64,000 bases of DNA from Janthinobacterium saanense. Lineage in GTDB: Bacteria > Pseudomonadota > Gammaproteobacteria > Burkholderiales > Burkholderiaceae_D. The position numbers were made by a program, and so were the translations under genes. Shown piece after piece: positions 12,506 to 21,518 of this stretch (position 1 is the stretch's first letter; the number at the start of each line of letters is the position of its first letter). The stretch lies in assembly GCF_014200675.1 (NCBI RefSeq), contig NZ_JACHCI010000004.1, forward strand, positions 248,001 through 312,000, given 5' to 3'. The notes beneath the pieces are model-generated. The model saw only the letters and a program-made list of their open reading frames with translations, searched no databases and had not been told where the DNA came from.

Positions 12506-14194
12506 ATGTCCAAGACGCCACTTTCTTTACCGCAGTTCGACCTTCCCCGTTTTGCCAGCCTGGTGCAGGGCGGCGCCGCCTTGCTGTGGTTGCCGCAGGC
12601 GGCCTTGCTGGCCTGGGCCATCGACGCCATGTTGACGGGTTCCCCTTGGCAAGCCGCGCTGGCGCCGGCCGCAGGCGTATTGCTGCTGGGCCTGCTGCGC
12701 GCCTGGGCGGAAGCCTGGGGTGCGCGCACCATGTATGCGGCGGCCCGTGTCCACCTGTCCAGCTTGCGTGCGCAAGTGGCGCTTTCCCTGGCGCAGCGTT
12801 CGCCGCTGGACCGCCAGCGTGCGCAGTCGGGCCAGGCTGCCAGCGTGATGGCCGAACAGGCCGAAGCCATCGTGCCTTATCTGGTGCGCTACAAACCCAC
12901 GCGCTGGAAAGTTTTGCTGGTGCCGTTAGTGATACTGGCGGTAGTTCTGTCATTCTCCTGGGTCGCCGCGCTGATTCTGCTGATTGCCGCGCCCTTGATT
13001 CCTGTTTTCATGGCCCTGGTCGGCATGGGTGCGCAGGCGGCCAGCCGTGCGCAGATGGTGGAAATGGGCGGCATGAATGCCTTCTTGCTGGACCGCCTGC
13101 GTGGCCTGGCCACCTTGCGTGCGCTCGACGCCGTCGACGCCACGGCCAGCCGCCTCGATGAAACGGCGCAATCCTTGCGCCAGCGCACGATGATGGTGCT
13201 GCGCATCGCCTTTTTGTCTTCCGCCGTGCTGGAACTGTTTTCCGCGCTGGGCGTAGCCATGGTGGCGGCCTATATCGGTTTTTCACTGCTGGGCACATTC
13301 CACTTCGGCAGCTGGGGCCATGTCTTGACCCTGGGCGAGGGCATGTTCATCCTCTTGCTGGCGCCTGCCTTTTTTGAACCGCTGCGTGAACTGGCCGCCG
13401 TCTGGCATGACAAGGCGGCCGGCGAGGCGGCCCTGGCCGGTTTGCACGACCTGGCCGCCGAAGGCCTGGCCTTGCCTGGCGGCGCAACTCGTTCTGTTGC
13501 ACCGGCTGTTTTTTCAGCGCCACCCTCCATCGAGATTCGCCAGCTGCAGTTTGCCCAGTTGGACGAAGCGCCGTTGTTTAGCCAGTTTGACCTGCATGTG
13601 CGTGGCGGCGAACACGTGGCCTTGCTGGGCGCCAGCGGCGCTGGCAAGACCAGCTTGCTTTCCTTGCTGGCTGGCTTGCTGCCAGCGAACGGCGGAGAAA
13701 TCCGCATCGGCGGCGTGCTGATGAGCGATGCCAGCGTGGCGACCTTGCGCCAGCGCATGGCGTGGATGGGCCAGCGTCCGCACGTATTTGCCGCTTCCGT
13801 CAGCCAGAACGTGACCCTGGGCCGCGCCGATGCCGACCCGGCAAGCGTGGCTGCCGCGCTGCACCTGGCCGACTTGTCTGCCGTAACCCAGGCACGGCCA
13901 GGCGTGATGCTCAGCGATGGCGGCCAGGGACTATCGGGTGGCGAAGCGGTGCGGCTGGCCTTGGCCCGCGTTGCCGTTGCCGTGCAGACGGCGCATGCCG
14001 ACTTGCTGTTGGTCGATGAGCCGACCGCCCACCTCGACAGCGAAACGGCTAGCCGCGTCACCGACGCCTTGCTGGCCCTGGCCAAGGGCAAGACCATGAT
14101 TGTTGCCACGCATGATCCCGTATTGGCCAGCCGCTTGCAGCGCAGCATCGCCATCGGCCCGGAGCTGGCAATGCTGGAGGCCTTGCGCGCATGA
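12506..14194 (+). CDS. cydD: Thiol reductant ABC exporter subunit CydD
   Basis: 562 residues. A half-transporter that with CydC exports glutathione/cysteine to the periplasm and is needed for cytochrome bd assembly. A six-helix ABC transmembrane domain occupies about residues 20-320. The nucleotide-binding domain has Walker A GASGAGKT at 375-382, the signature LSGGEA at about 476, Walker B LLLVDEP near 500 and the His switch ATHD. The stop overlaps cydC by four bases (ATGA). The cydDC pair is upstream of cydAB here. Confidence 0.95.
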   Translation: MSKTPLSLPQFDLPRFASLVQGGAALLWLPQAALLAWAIDAMLTGSPWQAALAPAAGVLLLGLLRAWAEAWGARTMYAAARVHLSSLRAQVALSLAQRSPLDRQRAQSGQAASVMAEQAEAIVPYLVRYKPTRWKVLLVPLVILAVVLSFSWVAALILLIAAPLIPVFMALVGMGAQAASRAQMVEMGGMNAFLLDRLRGLATLRALDAVDATASRLDETAQSLRQRTMMVLRIAFLSSAVLELFSALGVAMVAAYIGFSLLGTFHFGSWGHVLTLGEGMFILLLAPAFFEPLRELAAVWHDKAAGEAALAGLHDLAAEGLALPGGATRSVAPAVFSAPPSIEIRQLQFAQLDEAPLFSQFDLHVRGGEHVALLGASGAGKTSLLSLLAGLLPANGGEIRIGGVLMSDASVATLRQRMAWMGQRPHVFAASVSQNVTLGRADADPASVAAALHLADLSAVTQARPGVMLSDGGQGLSGGEAVRLALARVAVAVQTAHADLLLVDEPTAHLDSETASRVTDALLALAKGKTMIVATHDPVLASRLQRSIAIGPELAMLEALRA

Positions 14195-15876
14195 AATCCT
14201 TGTTCTTTCCTCTCAATCCCGTGCTGCGCCAGTTGCTGCTTGCCCAGCCCGGCAAGCTGGTTGCCGGCGCCGTGCTGGCGGCCTTGACGGTGATCGCCGG
14301 CATGGCCTTGCTGGGCTTGTCGGGCTGGTTCATCACGGCCACTTCGATTGCCGGCCTGCACACTTCCACCGCCCTGATGTTTGATGTATTCGGTCCTTCG
14401 GCCGGCATCCGTTTGCTGGCCATCGGCCGCACCGGCTCGCGCTACGCCGAGCGGCTGGTGACGCACGACGCCACTTTTGCCGCGTTGGCGAATATCCGCG
14501 TGGACCTGTTCCGTGGCTGGTCGCTGCCGGAAGCGGGCAATCGTTTGCTGCGCCAGCCTGCCAGGCTGCTGTTTCGCCTGACTGCCGATATCGATGCGCT
14601 GGAATCGCTGTATCTGCGCCTGATCGTGCCTGCCTTTACGGCCCTGTGCGCCGCCTTGCTGGCCGGTGTGGCCCTCGGTTTCATGCATGCCGGCATGGGC
14701 ATCGTGTTTGCCGCCTGGTTGCTGCTGAGCGGCGGTGGCATCAGCGTTCTGCTGATGCGCCGCGCGCAGCGCCACGCCATCGTGCGTTCACGCGCCACCG
14801 AGCAATTGCGTTCAGCCACCATCGACCTGGTAGCAGGCCAGACCGACCTGGTGATGGCGGGCCGCATCGATGCTCAACGCGATGTGTTGGCCGGCATCGA
14901 TGGCGCGCTGGCCCAGGCTGATTTGGAACTGAACCGGCTGGAAACGGGCGCTGGCGCGGCCTACAGCGTGGCCGGCGCGATCACCCTGGCGGCTGTGCTG
15001 CTGGCCGTGGCTGCGCTGGTAGACAACCAGGCCATCACGGTGCCGGTGGCGGCGCTGGGCGTGCTCATTGCCCTCACCGCCGTCGAACCGTTTGCCGGCT
15101 TGCGCCGTGGCGCGCTGGAAGCAGGGCGCATGTTGCTGGCGATCCGCCGCCTGGGGCCGCGCGTGGCCCCAGCTGGTTCTGCGGCGCCTGATACAGGGGT
15201 GACAGAGGACGTGCGCTTCGAGCAAGTGAGCGCCGCCCACGCCGGCAGTGATATTGCCATCGTGCATGGCGTGTCGCTGACGGTAGCCGCTGGCGAGCGG
15301 GTGGCCTTGATCGGCCCCAGCGGCGCAGGTAAATCCACCTTGCTGGCGGTGGCGGCGCGTGAAATCGCTGCGCTGGCCGGTAGTTACACTGGGCCGCGCG
15401 CCTGCCTGTTCACACAGCGTACCGAGCTGTTCCAGGACAGCGTGCGCGACAACCTGCGCCTGGCAGACCCGCAGGCCGACGACGGTCGGCTGTGGGAAGC
15501 GCTGCGGGCGGCGGGCCTGGAGGCGGAAGTGCAGGCCATGACGGGCGGCCTGGACACGCGCTTGGGCGAGGGCGGGCTGGGCCTGTCGGGCGGGCAGTCG
15601 CGCCGCTTGGCGCTGGCGCGGCTGTTTTTGCACGAGTCGCCGCTGTGGCTGCTCGATGAAGCCACCGAGGCGCTCAATGCGCTTATCGCGCATGACGTGC
15701 TGCTGCGCCTCGCCGCCCGTTGCGAAGGGCGTACCTTGCTGATCGCAACGCACTTGCGGCGCGAAGCTGCGCTGGCGGATCGCCTGATCAGCATCCGCCA
15801 TGGCCGCATAGTCGCTGATGTGCGGCGCGGTACGGTGGGGTTTGAAGCGGCTTTGCAGAGCTTGCGGGCCGATTGA
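14191..15876 (+). CDS. cydC: Thiol reductant ABC exporter subunit CydC
   Basis: 561 residues. Partner of CydD in the heterodimeric thiol exporter. Membrane domain about residues 15-310, with the conserved LGLSGWFITATSIAGL first helix typical of CydC. Nucleotide-binding domain: Walker A GPSGAGKS at 375-382, signature LSGGQ at about 465, Walker B LWLLDEATEALN near 485, His switch ATH. Translationally coupled to cydD. A 102-base gap to cydA suggests a second promoter there. Confidence 0.95.
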   Translation: MKSLFFPLNPVLRQLLLAQPGKLVAGAVLAALTVIAGMALLGLSGWFITATSIAGLHTSTALMFDVFGPSAGIRLLAIGRTGSRYAERLVTHDATFAALANIRVDLFRGWSLPEAGNRLLRQPARLLFRLTADIDALESLYLRLIVPAFTALCAALLAGVALGFMHAGMGIVFAAWLLLSGGGISVLLMRRAQRHAIVRSRATEQLRSATIDLVAGQTDLVMAGRIDAQRDVLAGIDGALAQADLELNRLETGAGAAYSVAGAITLAAVLLAVAALVDNQAITVPVAALGVLIALTAVEPFAGLRRGALEAGRMLLAIRRLGPRVAPAGSAAPDTGVTEDVRFEQVSAAHAGSDIAIVHGVSLTVAAGERVALIGPSGAGKSTLLAVAAREIAALAGSYTGPRACLFTQRTELFQDSVRDNLRLADPQADDGRLWEALRAAGLEAEVQAMTGGLDTRLGEGGLGLSGGQSRRLALARLFLHESPLWLLDEATEALNALIAHDVLLRLAARCEGRTLLIATHLRREAALADRLISIRHGRIVADVRRGTVGFEAALQSLRAD

Positions 15877-15978
15877 ATGAAGTGGTGCGCTAAAGATGGT
15901 GCACTAAAGAAATAAACGTACGGCCTTGTCTTAATAAAAAGTTTACACTTAAGAAATAGAAATACCAAGGAAAAGCAA

Positions 15979-17550
15979 ATGGACCTCGACATTGTTGCAT
16001 TATCAAGACTGCAATTTGGGCTGACCGCCCTGTACCACTTTATTTTCGTTCCGCTGACCATTGGCCTGTCCGTGATGCTGGCCATCATGGAGACGGTCTA
16101 CGTGATGACGGGGCGCACCATCTGGCGCGACATGACCAAGTTCTGGGGCGTGCTGTTCGGCATTAACTTTGCCATGGGCGTAGCCACCGGCATCGTCATG
16201 GAATTTCAGTTCGGCATGAACTGGAGCTATTACAGCCATTATGTGGGCGATATTTTCGGCGCGCCGCTGGCCATCGAGGGCTTGATGGCCTTCTTCCTGG
16301 AAGCGACCTTTGTCGGCATCTTCTTCTTTGGCTGGGATAAATTGTCGGCGCGCGGCCATCTGGCCACGACCTGGCTGGTGGCCATCGGCTCGAACTTCTC
16401 GGCCCTGTGGATTTTGATCGCCAACGGCTGGATGCAAAACCCGGTCGGCGCCGCCTTCAATCCGCAAACCATGCGCATGGAAGTGACTGACTTTGGCGCC
16501 GTGCTGACCAATCCGGTGGCGCAGGCCAAATTCGTGCATACGGTCTCTGCCGGCTACACGGTGGCCGCCATTTTCGTGCTGGGCGTGTCGGCCTGGTATC
16601 TGCTCAAGGGGCGCCACGTGCAGCTGGCCAAGCGCTCGATGACGGTGGCGGCCTCGTTCGGCCTGGCCGCCTCGCTGTCGGTGGTGGTGCTCGGCGATGA
16701 AAGCGGTTATCTGTCGTCGGAACATCAAAAGATGAAGCTGGCCGCGATTGAAGCCATGTGGCACACGGAGCCGGCGCCTGCCGCCTTCACGGCCTTCGGT
16801 TTCCCCGACCAGAAGGCGCGCGAAACGCATTACGCGATTCATGTGCCGATGGTGATGGGCCTGATCGGCACGCGTTCGCTGTCGACCGAGATTCCCGGCA
16901 TCAATGAACTGGTCGAACGCGGCGAGTTGCTGATACAGGATGGCATCAAGGCCTATGATGCGCTGCAAACCATCCGCAGCGTGCCGCCCGGTGGCGCGGT
17001 GCCGCAAGAGGCCAAGGATATCTTTGAATCGAAAGGCAATTCGCTGGGGTATGCGCTGCTGCTGAAACGTTATGTCGACGATCCGCGCCTGGCCACGCCC
17101 GAGCAGATCAGCAAGGCGGCGCAAGACACCGTGCCTGCCGTGGCGCCGCTGTTCTGGTCCTTCCGCGTGATGGTGGGCCTGGGCATGTTCTTCATTGCGC
17201 TGACCGCCACCTTCTTTATTTTGTCGGTGCGCCGCACCCTGGACGCCCACCGCTGGCTCTTGAAAGTGGCCGTGTTCGCCATTCCACTGCCGTGGATTGC
17301 CGCCGAAGCGGGCTGGATCGTGGCCGAAGTAGGTCGCCAGCCGTGGGTGATCGAAGGCGTGTTGCCGACGGCCGTGGCGGTATCGAACCTGGGCATCACG
17401 ACCCTGTTGATCACGATTGCCGGCTTTGCCGCAATCTACACCGTGCTGCTGATTATCGAGATGAAGCTGATGCTGAAGGCGATCCGCAAGGGTCCCGACG
17501 AAACGGTGCCCGCCGCCGCGCCTTCCGTCACCCGCACTCAACTCGCTTAA
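15979..17550 (+). CDS. cydA: Cytochrome bd ubiquinol oxidase subunit I
   Basis: 523 residues, the length of the long Q-loop (E. coli-type) CydA. It oxidises ubiquinol and carries haems b558, b595 and d. The opening LSRLQFGLTALYHFIFVP holds His20, the expected haem axial ligand. The Q-loop contains TRSLSTEIPGINEL and a GYALLLKRY segment, as in E. coli CydA. The GRQPW signature near residue 455 is intact. AAGGAAAAGCAA precedes the ATG. High oxygen affinity would support respiration at low oxygen. Confidence 0.97.
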   Translation: MDLDIVALSRLQFGLTALYHFIFVPLTIGLSVMLAIMETVYVMTGRTIWRDMTKFWGVLFGINFAMGVATGIVMEFQFGMNWSYYSHYVGDIFGAPLAIEGLMAFFLEATFVGIFFFGWDKLSARGHLATTWLVAIGSNFSALWILIANGWMQNPVGAAFNPQTMRMEVTDFGAVLTNPVAQAKFVHTVSAGYTVAAIFVLGVSAWYLLKGRHVQLAKRSMTVAASFGLAASLSVVVLGDESGYLSSEHQKMKLAAIEAMWHTEPAPAAFTAFGFPDQKARETHYAIHVPMVMGLIGTRSLSTEIPGINELVERGELLIQDGIKAYDALQTIRSVPPGGAVPQEAKDIFESKGNSLGYALLLKRYVDDPRLATPEQISKAAQDTVPAVAPLFWSFRVMVGLGMFFIALTATFFILSVRRTLDAHRWLLKVAVFAIPLPWIAAEAGWIVAEVGRQPWVIEGVLPTAVAVSNLGITTLLITIAGFAAIYTVLLIIEMKLMLKAIRKGPDETVPAAAPSVTRTQLA

Positions 17551-17563
17551 GGAGGACCATACC

Positions 17564-18718
17564 ATGATCCTGCATGAAATGATTTCTTACGAAACCCTGC
17601 GCCTGATCTGGTGGCTGCTGATCGGCGTGCTGCTGGTCGGCTTTGCCATCACGGACGGCTTCGACCTGGGCACAGGCATTTTGCTGCCGTTCGCCGGCAA
17701 GACCGACCTGGAACGCCGCGTCATCATCAACAGCATCGGCCCCGTGTGGGAAGGCAACCAGGTGTGGCTGATACTGGGCGGCGGCGCCATCTTCGCCGCC
17801 TGGCCGCAGCTGTACGCGGTGTCGTTCTCGGGCTTTTACCTGGCCATGTTCGTCATTCTGGTGGCGCTGATCTTGCGCCCGGTAGCCTTCAAGTTCCGCA
17901 GCAAGCGTGAAGATCCGCGCTGGCGCACCCGCTGGGATGCGGTACTGTTCATCGGCGGCTTCGTACCGGCCCTGATCTGCGGCGTGGCAATCGGCAACGT
18001 GCTGCAAGGCGTGCCGTTCCGTTTCTCGTCCGACATGCACATCTTTTATGACGGCAGCTTCTTTGCCCTGCTGAATCCGTTTGCCGTGCTGTGCGGCCTG
18101 GTTTCGGTTGCCATGCTGGTCATGCATGGCGCCACCTGGCTGCAATTGAAGACCGATGGCGTGGTGGCTGAGCGCGCGCGCCGCTACGGCAGCGTGGCCG
18201 CGATTGCCACCATCGTGCTGTATGCGCTGGCCGGCGTGGCCCTGTGGTTCTGGGTCGATGGCTACCGCATCACCAGCACGGTGGTGGTCGATGGCCCGTC
18301 GAACCCCATGCTGAAAACGGCCGAGCTGCATGCCGGCGCCTGGTTCCTCAATTTCGCTGCCCATCCGTGGATCTGGACCGCACCCGTGCTGGGCCTGGCA
18401 GCGCCGCTGCTGGCGTTTGCCTTCCAGCGCGCACGCCGCGAAGTGCCGGCCCTGCTGGCCAGCGCGGTCAGTATCGCCGGCATCATCCTCAGCGTGGGCG
18501 CGACCATGTTCCCCTTCATTTTGCCATCGTCTATCGACCCGCGCGCCAGCCTGACGGTGTGGGATTCCTCGTCCAGCCACATGACCTTGTTCATCATGCT
18601 GGTGGTCACGGCCATCTTTATTCCCCTGATCGTGGCGTACACGAGCTGGGTCTATAAAGTGCTGTGGGGCAAGGTTGATGGCAAGGCCATCGAAGACGGT
18701 AACGGCCACGCCTATTGA
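17564..18718 (+). CDS. cydB: Cytochrome bd ubiquinol oxidase subunit II
   Basis: 384 residues, the family length, with about eight membrane helices. It forms the bd oxidase with CydA and CydX. Family landmarks are present: LIGVLLVGFAITDGFDLG near the N-terminus, NSIGPVWEGNQVWLI near residue 55, and the C-terminal SSSHMTLFIMLVVTAIFIPL helix. AAGGAGGACCATACC gives a strong ribosome site. 13 bases separate it from cydA. Confidence 0.97.
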   Translation: MILHEMISYETLRLIWWLLIGVLLVGFAITDGFDLGTGILLPFAGKTDLERRVIINSIGPVWEGNQVWLILGGGAIFAAWPQLYAVSFSGFYLAMFVILVALILRPVAFKFRSKREDPRWRTRWDAVLFIGGFVPALICGVAIGNVLQGVPFRFSSDMHIFYDGSFFALLNPFAVLCGLVSVAMLVMHGATWLQLKTDGVVAERARRYGSVAAIATIVLYALAGVALWFWVDGYRITSTVVVDGPSNPMLKTAELHAGAWFLNFAAHPWIWTAPVLGLAAPLLAFAFQRARREVPALLASAVSIAGIILSVGATMFPFILPSSIDPRASLTVWDSSSSHMTLFIMLVVTAIFIPLIVAYTSWVYKVLWGKVDGKAIEDGNGHAY

Positions 18719-18752
18719 TGGCGCCCGAATTATTTAACGAAAGGAATTAACT

Positions 18753-18872
18753 ATGTGGTATTTCGCCTGGATACTGGGCCTTCCGCTGGCGGCGACTTTC
18801 GCCGTGCTCAATGCGATGTGGTACGAAATGGTCGACGGCGACACGACGCCTGAAAAGTACCGCAAGGAATAG
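18753..18872 (+). CDS. cydX: Cytochrome bd small subunit CydX
   Basis: 39 residues. It opens MWYFAWILGLPLAATFAVLN, a single membrane helix, followed by the conserved MWYE and a charged tail. The initial W-Y-F-x-W-I-L-G pattern and the position after cydB identify CydX, which stabilises the haem groups of the bd oxidase. AAAGGAATTAACT precedes the ATG. Confidence 0.93.
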   Translation: MWYFAWILGLPLAATFAVLNAMWYEMVDGDTTPEKYRKE

Positions 18873-18884
18873 TAACAAGCTGCA

Positions 18885-18963
18885 CGCCATGCCGATCCCG
18901 GCATGGCGCTCTGGCCTCGCCCGGCGTACGCGTTTGCGTCCGCCTTTGGCGAGGCTTTTTCTT
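18885..18963 (+). terminator. Double hairpin terminator of the cyd operon
   Basis: First a 10-bp stem CGCCATGCCG (18885-18894)/CGGCATGGCG (18899-18908), then GCCTCGCC (18914-18921)/GGCGAGGC (18948-18955) followed by TTTTTCTTT. Confidence 0.85.
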
Positions 18964-18965
18964 TA

Positions 18966-19178
18966 TCAGAGCAAGATGAATTCGCCGCGGATGCGTAACT
19001 TCATGCCGCGTGGCATATCGGCGCCGGCCGCGACCGACCAGGCTGTCACCCACAAGGCGCAGCGTGCACGGGCCAGGGCATCGCCGCGCTGGCGCATGCG
19101 TTCGCAGGCCAGGTCAATTCGAGAGGCAAGATACAGGCGCTGATCGATGGGATCGGCTTGTTTGCTGTAGTGGCGCAT
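18966..19178 (-). CDS. Small hypothetical protein
   Basis: 70 residues. The ATG at 19178 was chosen because AAAGGATAGCC lies directly before it; the frame stays open further upstream but without a ribosome site. The N-terminal half is polar (MRHYSKQADPIDQRLYLASR), the middle is weakly hydrophobic (CALWVTAWSVAAGAD). Family not recognised. It is convergent with the cyd operon and ends right at the cyd terminator. Confidence 0.55.
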   Translation of the reverse strand: MRHYSKQADPIDQRLYLASRIDLACERMRQRGDALARARCALWVTAWSVAAGADMPRGMKLRIRGEFILL

Positions 19179-19268
19179 GGCTATCCTTTCTGTCCCTGCT
19201 GCGGCCCGCGGTGTGCATGGCGCTACAGCCATGTACGCAAGGCAGCTGAGTTCGGATTCAGCGGGCGC

Positions 19269-19292
19269 AAAAAAAGCCACCGCATGGGTGGC
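19269..19292 (-). terminator. Terminator of the 63-residue gene
   Basis: Read on the minus strand, GCCACC (19292-19287) pairs with GGTGGC (19281-19276), followed by seven T (19275-19269). Confidence 0.75.
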
Positions 19293-19314
19293 TATGGGAT
19301 TGCCAGTGACAAAG

Positions 19315-19506
19315 CTAACCTTTGGACTTGCCGGGCAGCTTGGGCGTGGACACGGCAATCGGGTCGCTGGCAGGAAAGCTTTCTTTCAATGCCTCGTCCA
19401 GCGCTTCTTCCGCATGGCTTTCCCGCGCCGGGGTGGGGGAATCGCGTTCCGGTGGTGGCGATGGTGTGGCGGCGGCATTGGTTGCCGAATTCATGGCTGA
19501 GTTCAT
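19315..19506 (-). CDS. Small protein with FPASDP motif
   Basis: 63 residues, acidic, without membrane segments. The N-terminal half is Ser/Pro/Ala-rich and probably disordered. The second half, HAEEALDEALKESFPASDPI followed by AVS, matches a short motif (LDEALxESFPASDPxAxS) seen in many small proteobacterial proteins of unknown role. The ATG at 19506 follows GAGGAGTGCCAGCA, which sets the start against a longer frame. A terminator lies directly downstream, so it is probably monocistronic. Confidence 0.75.
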   Translation of the reverse strand: MNSAMNSATNAAATPSPPPERDSPTPARESHAEEALDEALKESFPASDPIAVSTPKLPGKSKG

Positions 19507-19628
19507 TGCTGGCACTCCTCGCTCTGATGATGATTTCAGCTTAGCACACGGCGCAGAAAAGGCGCGCGCCGCAGTTGGCATCCGGCTCTCTGCTACACTG
19601 CGCCCATTCTTATTGTCAGAAACGCTCC

Positions 19629-20342
19629 ATGACCACCATTTCCTTGCCCTACCGCGCCACCGCCGACGAAGCCTGTGCCTGGCTGACTTTTCATACGGGT
19701 ACGCCCTGGACCCTGGCGCGTTTGCTGGAGCAGGGCGGGCAGGCGTACGTGTGGCTCGATTATTCGGCAGAATGGGCGCATTTGTTTGCCGACGGCGTGA
19801 AACGTTATGCGGCCCCCATCGTGTTTATCGAAGATAGACAGCACCTGGCTGCCGGTGGCGCCGACGTGCGCCTGCGCCTGACGCGCGATGCGGGCAATTT
19901 GCCTATCCAGTTGCCGGGCGAGGGCATGCTTGTGTCCAAGGAAACCTTGCATTTCCAGGAGCGCGACCTGCAGCGCCTGCTGCAAGATTTTCTGCAGCCG
20001 CCGCCAGCCGAAACAGAAGCTGTGCCCGTGGTCCTGCCCAGCGCCTTGAAAGGTTTGAGCCGCGAGCAGATATTGATCGCCTTTGCCGGCGTGGGCAAGG
20101 TTGACCTGGACCAGGGCATGGCAGGCGGCGTAGGCATCTTTGGCGACGATGGCGCCCGCGTGCGCAAGAATTCGCGCGGCGGCAAGAACAGCCATTTGTG
20201 GCATCCCGTCACCCTGGCCTTCGGTTTGCACGATGTACACCGCGTGCCGATGGCGCACCTGAAAAAAGCGTTTGCCACCCAGCCGCTGCTGCGCGACTGG
20301 AAGGCGGACTGGCTGGAATCGCTGGCCTTGCTGGGCGAGTAA
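19629..20342 (+). CDS. Hypothetical protein, unrecognised
   Basis: 237 residues, soluble, with no signal peptide. The start MTTISLPYR was chosen over an upstream in-frame ATG at 19575 because the extra 18 residues look non-coding and would overlap the promoter of the neighbouring gene. The C-terminal third has a Gly-rich segment (MAGGVGIFGDDGARVRKNSR) followed by a conserved-looking VPMAHLKKAF and a Trp-rich end. I cannot assign a family. Neighbours, a small unknown protein and a MazG-like protein, give no strong hint. Confidence 0.7.
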   Translation: MTTISLPYRATADEACAWLTFHTGTPWTLARLLEQGGQAYVWLDYSAEWAHLFADGVKRYAAPIVFIEDRQHLAAGGADVRLRLTRDAGNLPIQLPGEGMLVSKETLHFQERDLQRLLQDFLQPPPAETEAVPVVLPSALKGLSREQILIAFAGVGKVDLDQGMAGGVGIFGDDGARVRKNSRGGKNSHLWHPVTLAFGLHDVHRVPMAHLKKAFATQPLLRDWKADWLESLALLGE

Positions 20343-20344
20343 TA

Positions 20345-20710
20345 TTACTTGCCGCTACCAAAAGCGGGTTTTGCCGCCCGCTTGGTCCGGATAGCATCGA
20401 TTTTTTCCCAGATCAGGGCTAGTTCTTCCTCGCCGGCGCCATGCATGTCGAGCTCATGTGCCAGGCACAGTGCGGCCAGGGTTACCATCACGCCGCCCAC
20501 TTCCTGTTTCTTGTCGCCCGCTGCGCGGCCAAACACATAATCAACCAGTTGATGGGCTTCCCCGGCCGTGGCGCCGCAGGCTTGCACCAGTTCCAGCGAT
20601 TCTTCCATGAAACGGTGATTACGCTCTGCGTGGTCAGCGGCCAGTTTTGCGCCAAAACAGGCAGTCATCCATGGTTGTACGCGGGACTGGAAGGAGGGGG
20701 AATCTTGCAT
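20345..20710 (-). CDS. MazG-like nucleotide pyrophosphohydrolase-family protein
   Basis: 121 residues from the ATG at 20710. An earlier start is possible, since the frame is open to a TTG at 20749. The helical core contains HRFMEESLELVQACG, the first EExxE metal-binding helix of MazG-type dNTP pyrophosphohydrolases, and KKQEVGGVMVTLAALC, where the second motif is expected. In classical MazG that motif is ExxD; here the Asp position is Gly, so activity is uncertain. It is convergent with the preceding gene, with two bases between the stops. Confidence 0.72.
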   Translation of the reverse strand: MQDSPSFQSRVQPWMTACFGAKLAADHAERNHRFMEESLELVQACGATAGEAHQLVDYVFGRAAGDKKQEVGGVMVTLAALCLAHELDMHGAGEEELALIWEKIDAIRTKRAAKPAFGSGK

Positions 20711-20787
20711 GCTGTACTCGTTCAAAGTGTGTGTAGGAAACATCGGCAAGCTGCGATGTTACGTGCAACTTGACGATGTTGCCAAGC

Positions 20788-21321
20788 TTAGCTAGTGGTG
20801 AGCATTTCTACCTGTTTGCTAACGCCCACGCCCGGTAGCGCCGGGATCTGGCGTAATGCACGTATGGTCGAAGCGCACGCTCGCGCCACTTCCGCTCCCT
20901 TGACCTGGAAATGCTGGAAGAAGAATTGCTGATGTTCTTCTCCCGAGTGGAAGTGGTGCGGTGTCAGCACCGCCGACAGCACGGGCACGCCCGTAGCAAG
21001 CTGCACCTGCATCAAGCCTGAAATGACAGCCTCGGCGACGAATTCCATCCGGTAAATGCCGCCATCGACCACCAGCGCCGCTGCCACCACGGCCGCATAC
21101 TGGCCGGTCTGGGCCAATCGTTGTGCTTGCAGGGGAATTTCAAAGGCGCCAGCGACGTCGAAGAAATCGATGTCTGACTCAAGATAGCCCAGCTCACGGA
21201 TTTCGGCGATGAAAGACAGACGGCACTGCTCGACGATAGTGCGGTGCCAGCTGGCTTGAATAAAGGCGATACGCCCGCCTGCCTGATCGGATGGGGAGGT
21301 GAGAAAAGCTTGTTGTGACAT
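20788..21321 (-). CDS. ribH: 6,7-dimethyl-8-ribityllumazine synthase, RibH2 type
   Basis: 177 residues. It joins the pyrimidinedione and dihydroxybutanone phosphate precursors to give lumazine, the penultimate step of riboflavin synthesis. RIAFIQASWH at the N-terminus, VAGAFEIPLQAQRLA in the middle and LTPHHFH plus EEHQQFFFQHF with KGAEVARAC near the end match the decameric type-2 (Brucella RibH2-like) branch rather than the icosahedral housekeeping type. No other rib gene is nearby. An FMN riboswitch and an SD-containing hairpin lie upstream, so translation or transcription is probably shut off by FMN. Confidence 0.93.
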   Translation of the reverse strand: MSQQAFLTSPSDQAGGRIAFIQASWHRTIVEQCRLSFIAEIRELGYLESDIDFFDVAGAFEIPLQAQRLAQTGQYAAVVAAALVVDGGIYRMEFVAEAVISGLMQVQLATGVPVLSAVLTPHHFHSGEEHQQFFFQHFQVKGAEVARACASTIRALRQIPALPGVGVSKQVEMLTTS

Positions 21322-21327
21322 GGTATG

Positions 21328-21358
21328 ACTCCTGTTTTTAGAAATAACAAAAAACAGG
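21328..21358 (-). promoter_or_regulatory. Hairpin covering the ribH Shine-Dalgarno
   Basis: On the minus strand CCTGTTTTT (21358-21350) pairs with AAAAACAGG (21339-21331). The last CAGG of the stem is the start of the ribosome site CAGGAG, 7 bases from the ATG. It may be the expression platform of the upstream FMN riboswitch, acting on translation. Confidence 0.6.
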
Positions 21359-21518
21359 GCGTGGATAGATAAGGATGCAATCTGCCGTGACAGGCGTGAC
21401 TAGCCACAGGGTGCGAGCACACCGATCCTGGCCTGGCATAGGCTGATCCAGGACGCGGTCGATACGCGCACGACATCATCTGCATGAAACATGCATCAAA
21501 CGTCGATTCCATCCCGCT

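Noticed and set aside
15877-15978. FNR-type site upstream of cydA
   Set aside because: Searched for TTGAT-N4-ATCAA; only AT-rich sequence with a loose CTTAA/TTAAG pair was found.
16003-17565. 520-codon minus-strand frame opposite cydA
   Set aside because: cydA is certain; the antisense product is Gln/His/Arg-rich noise.
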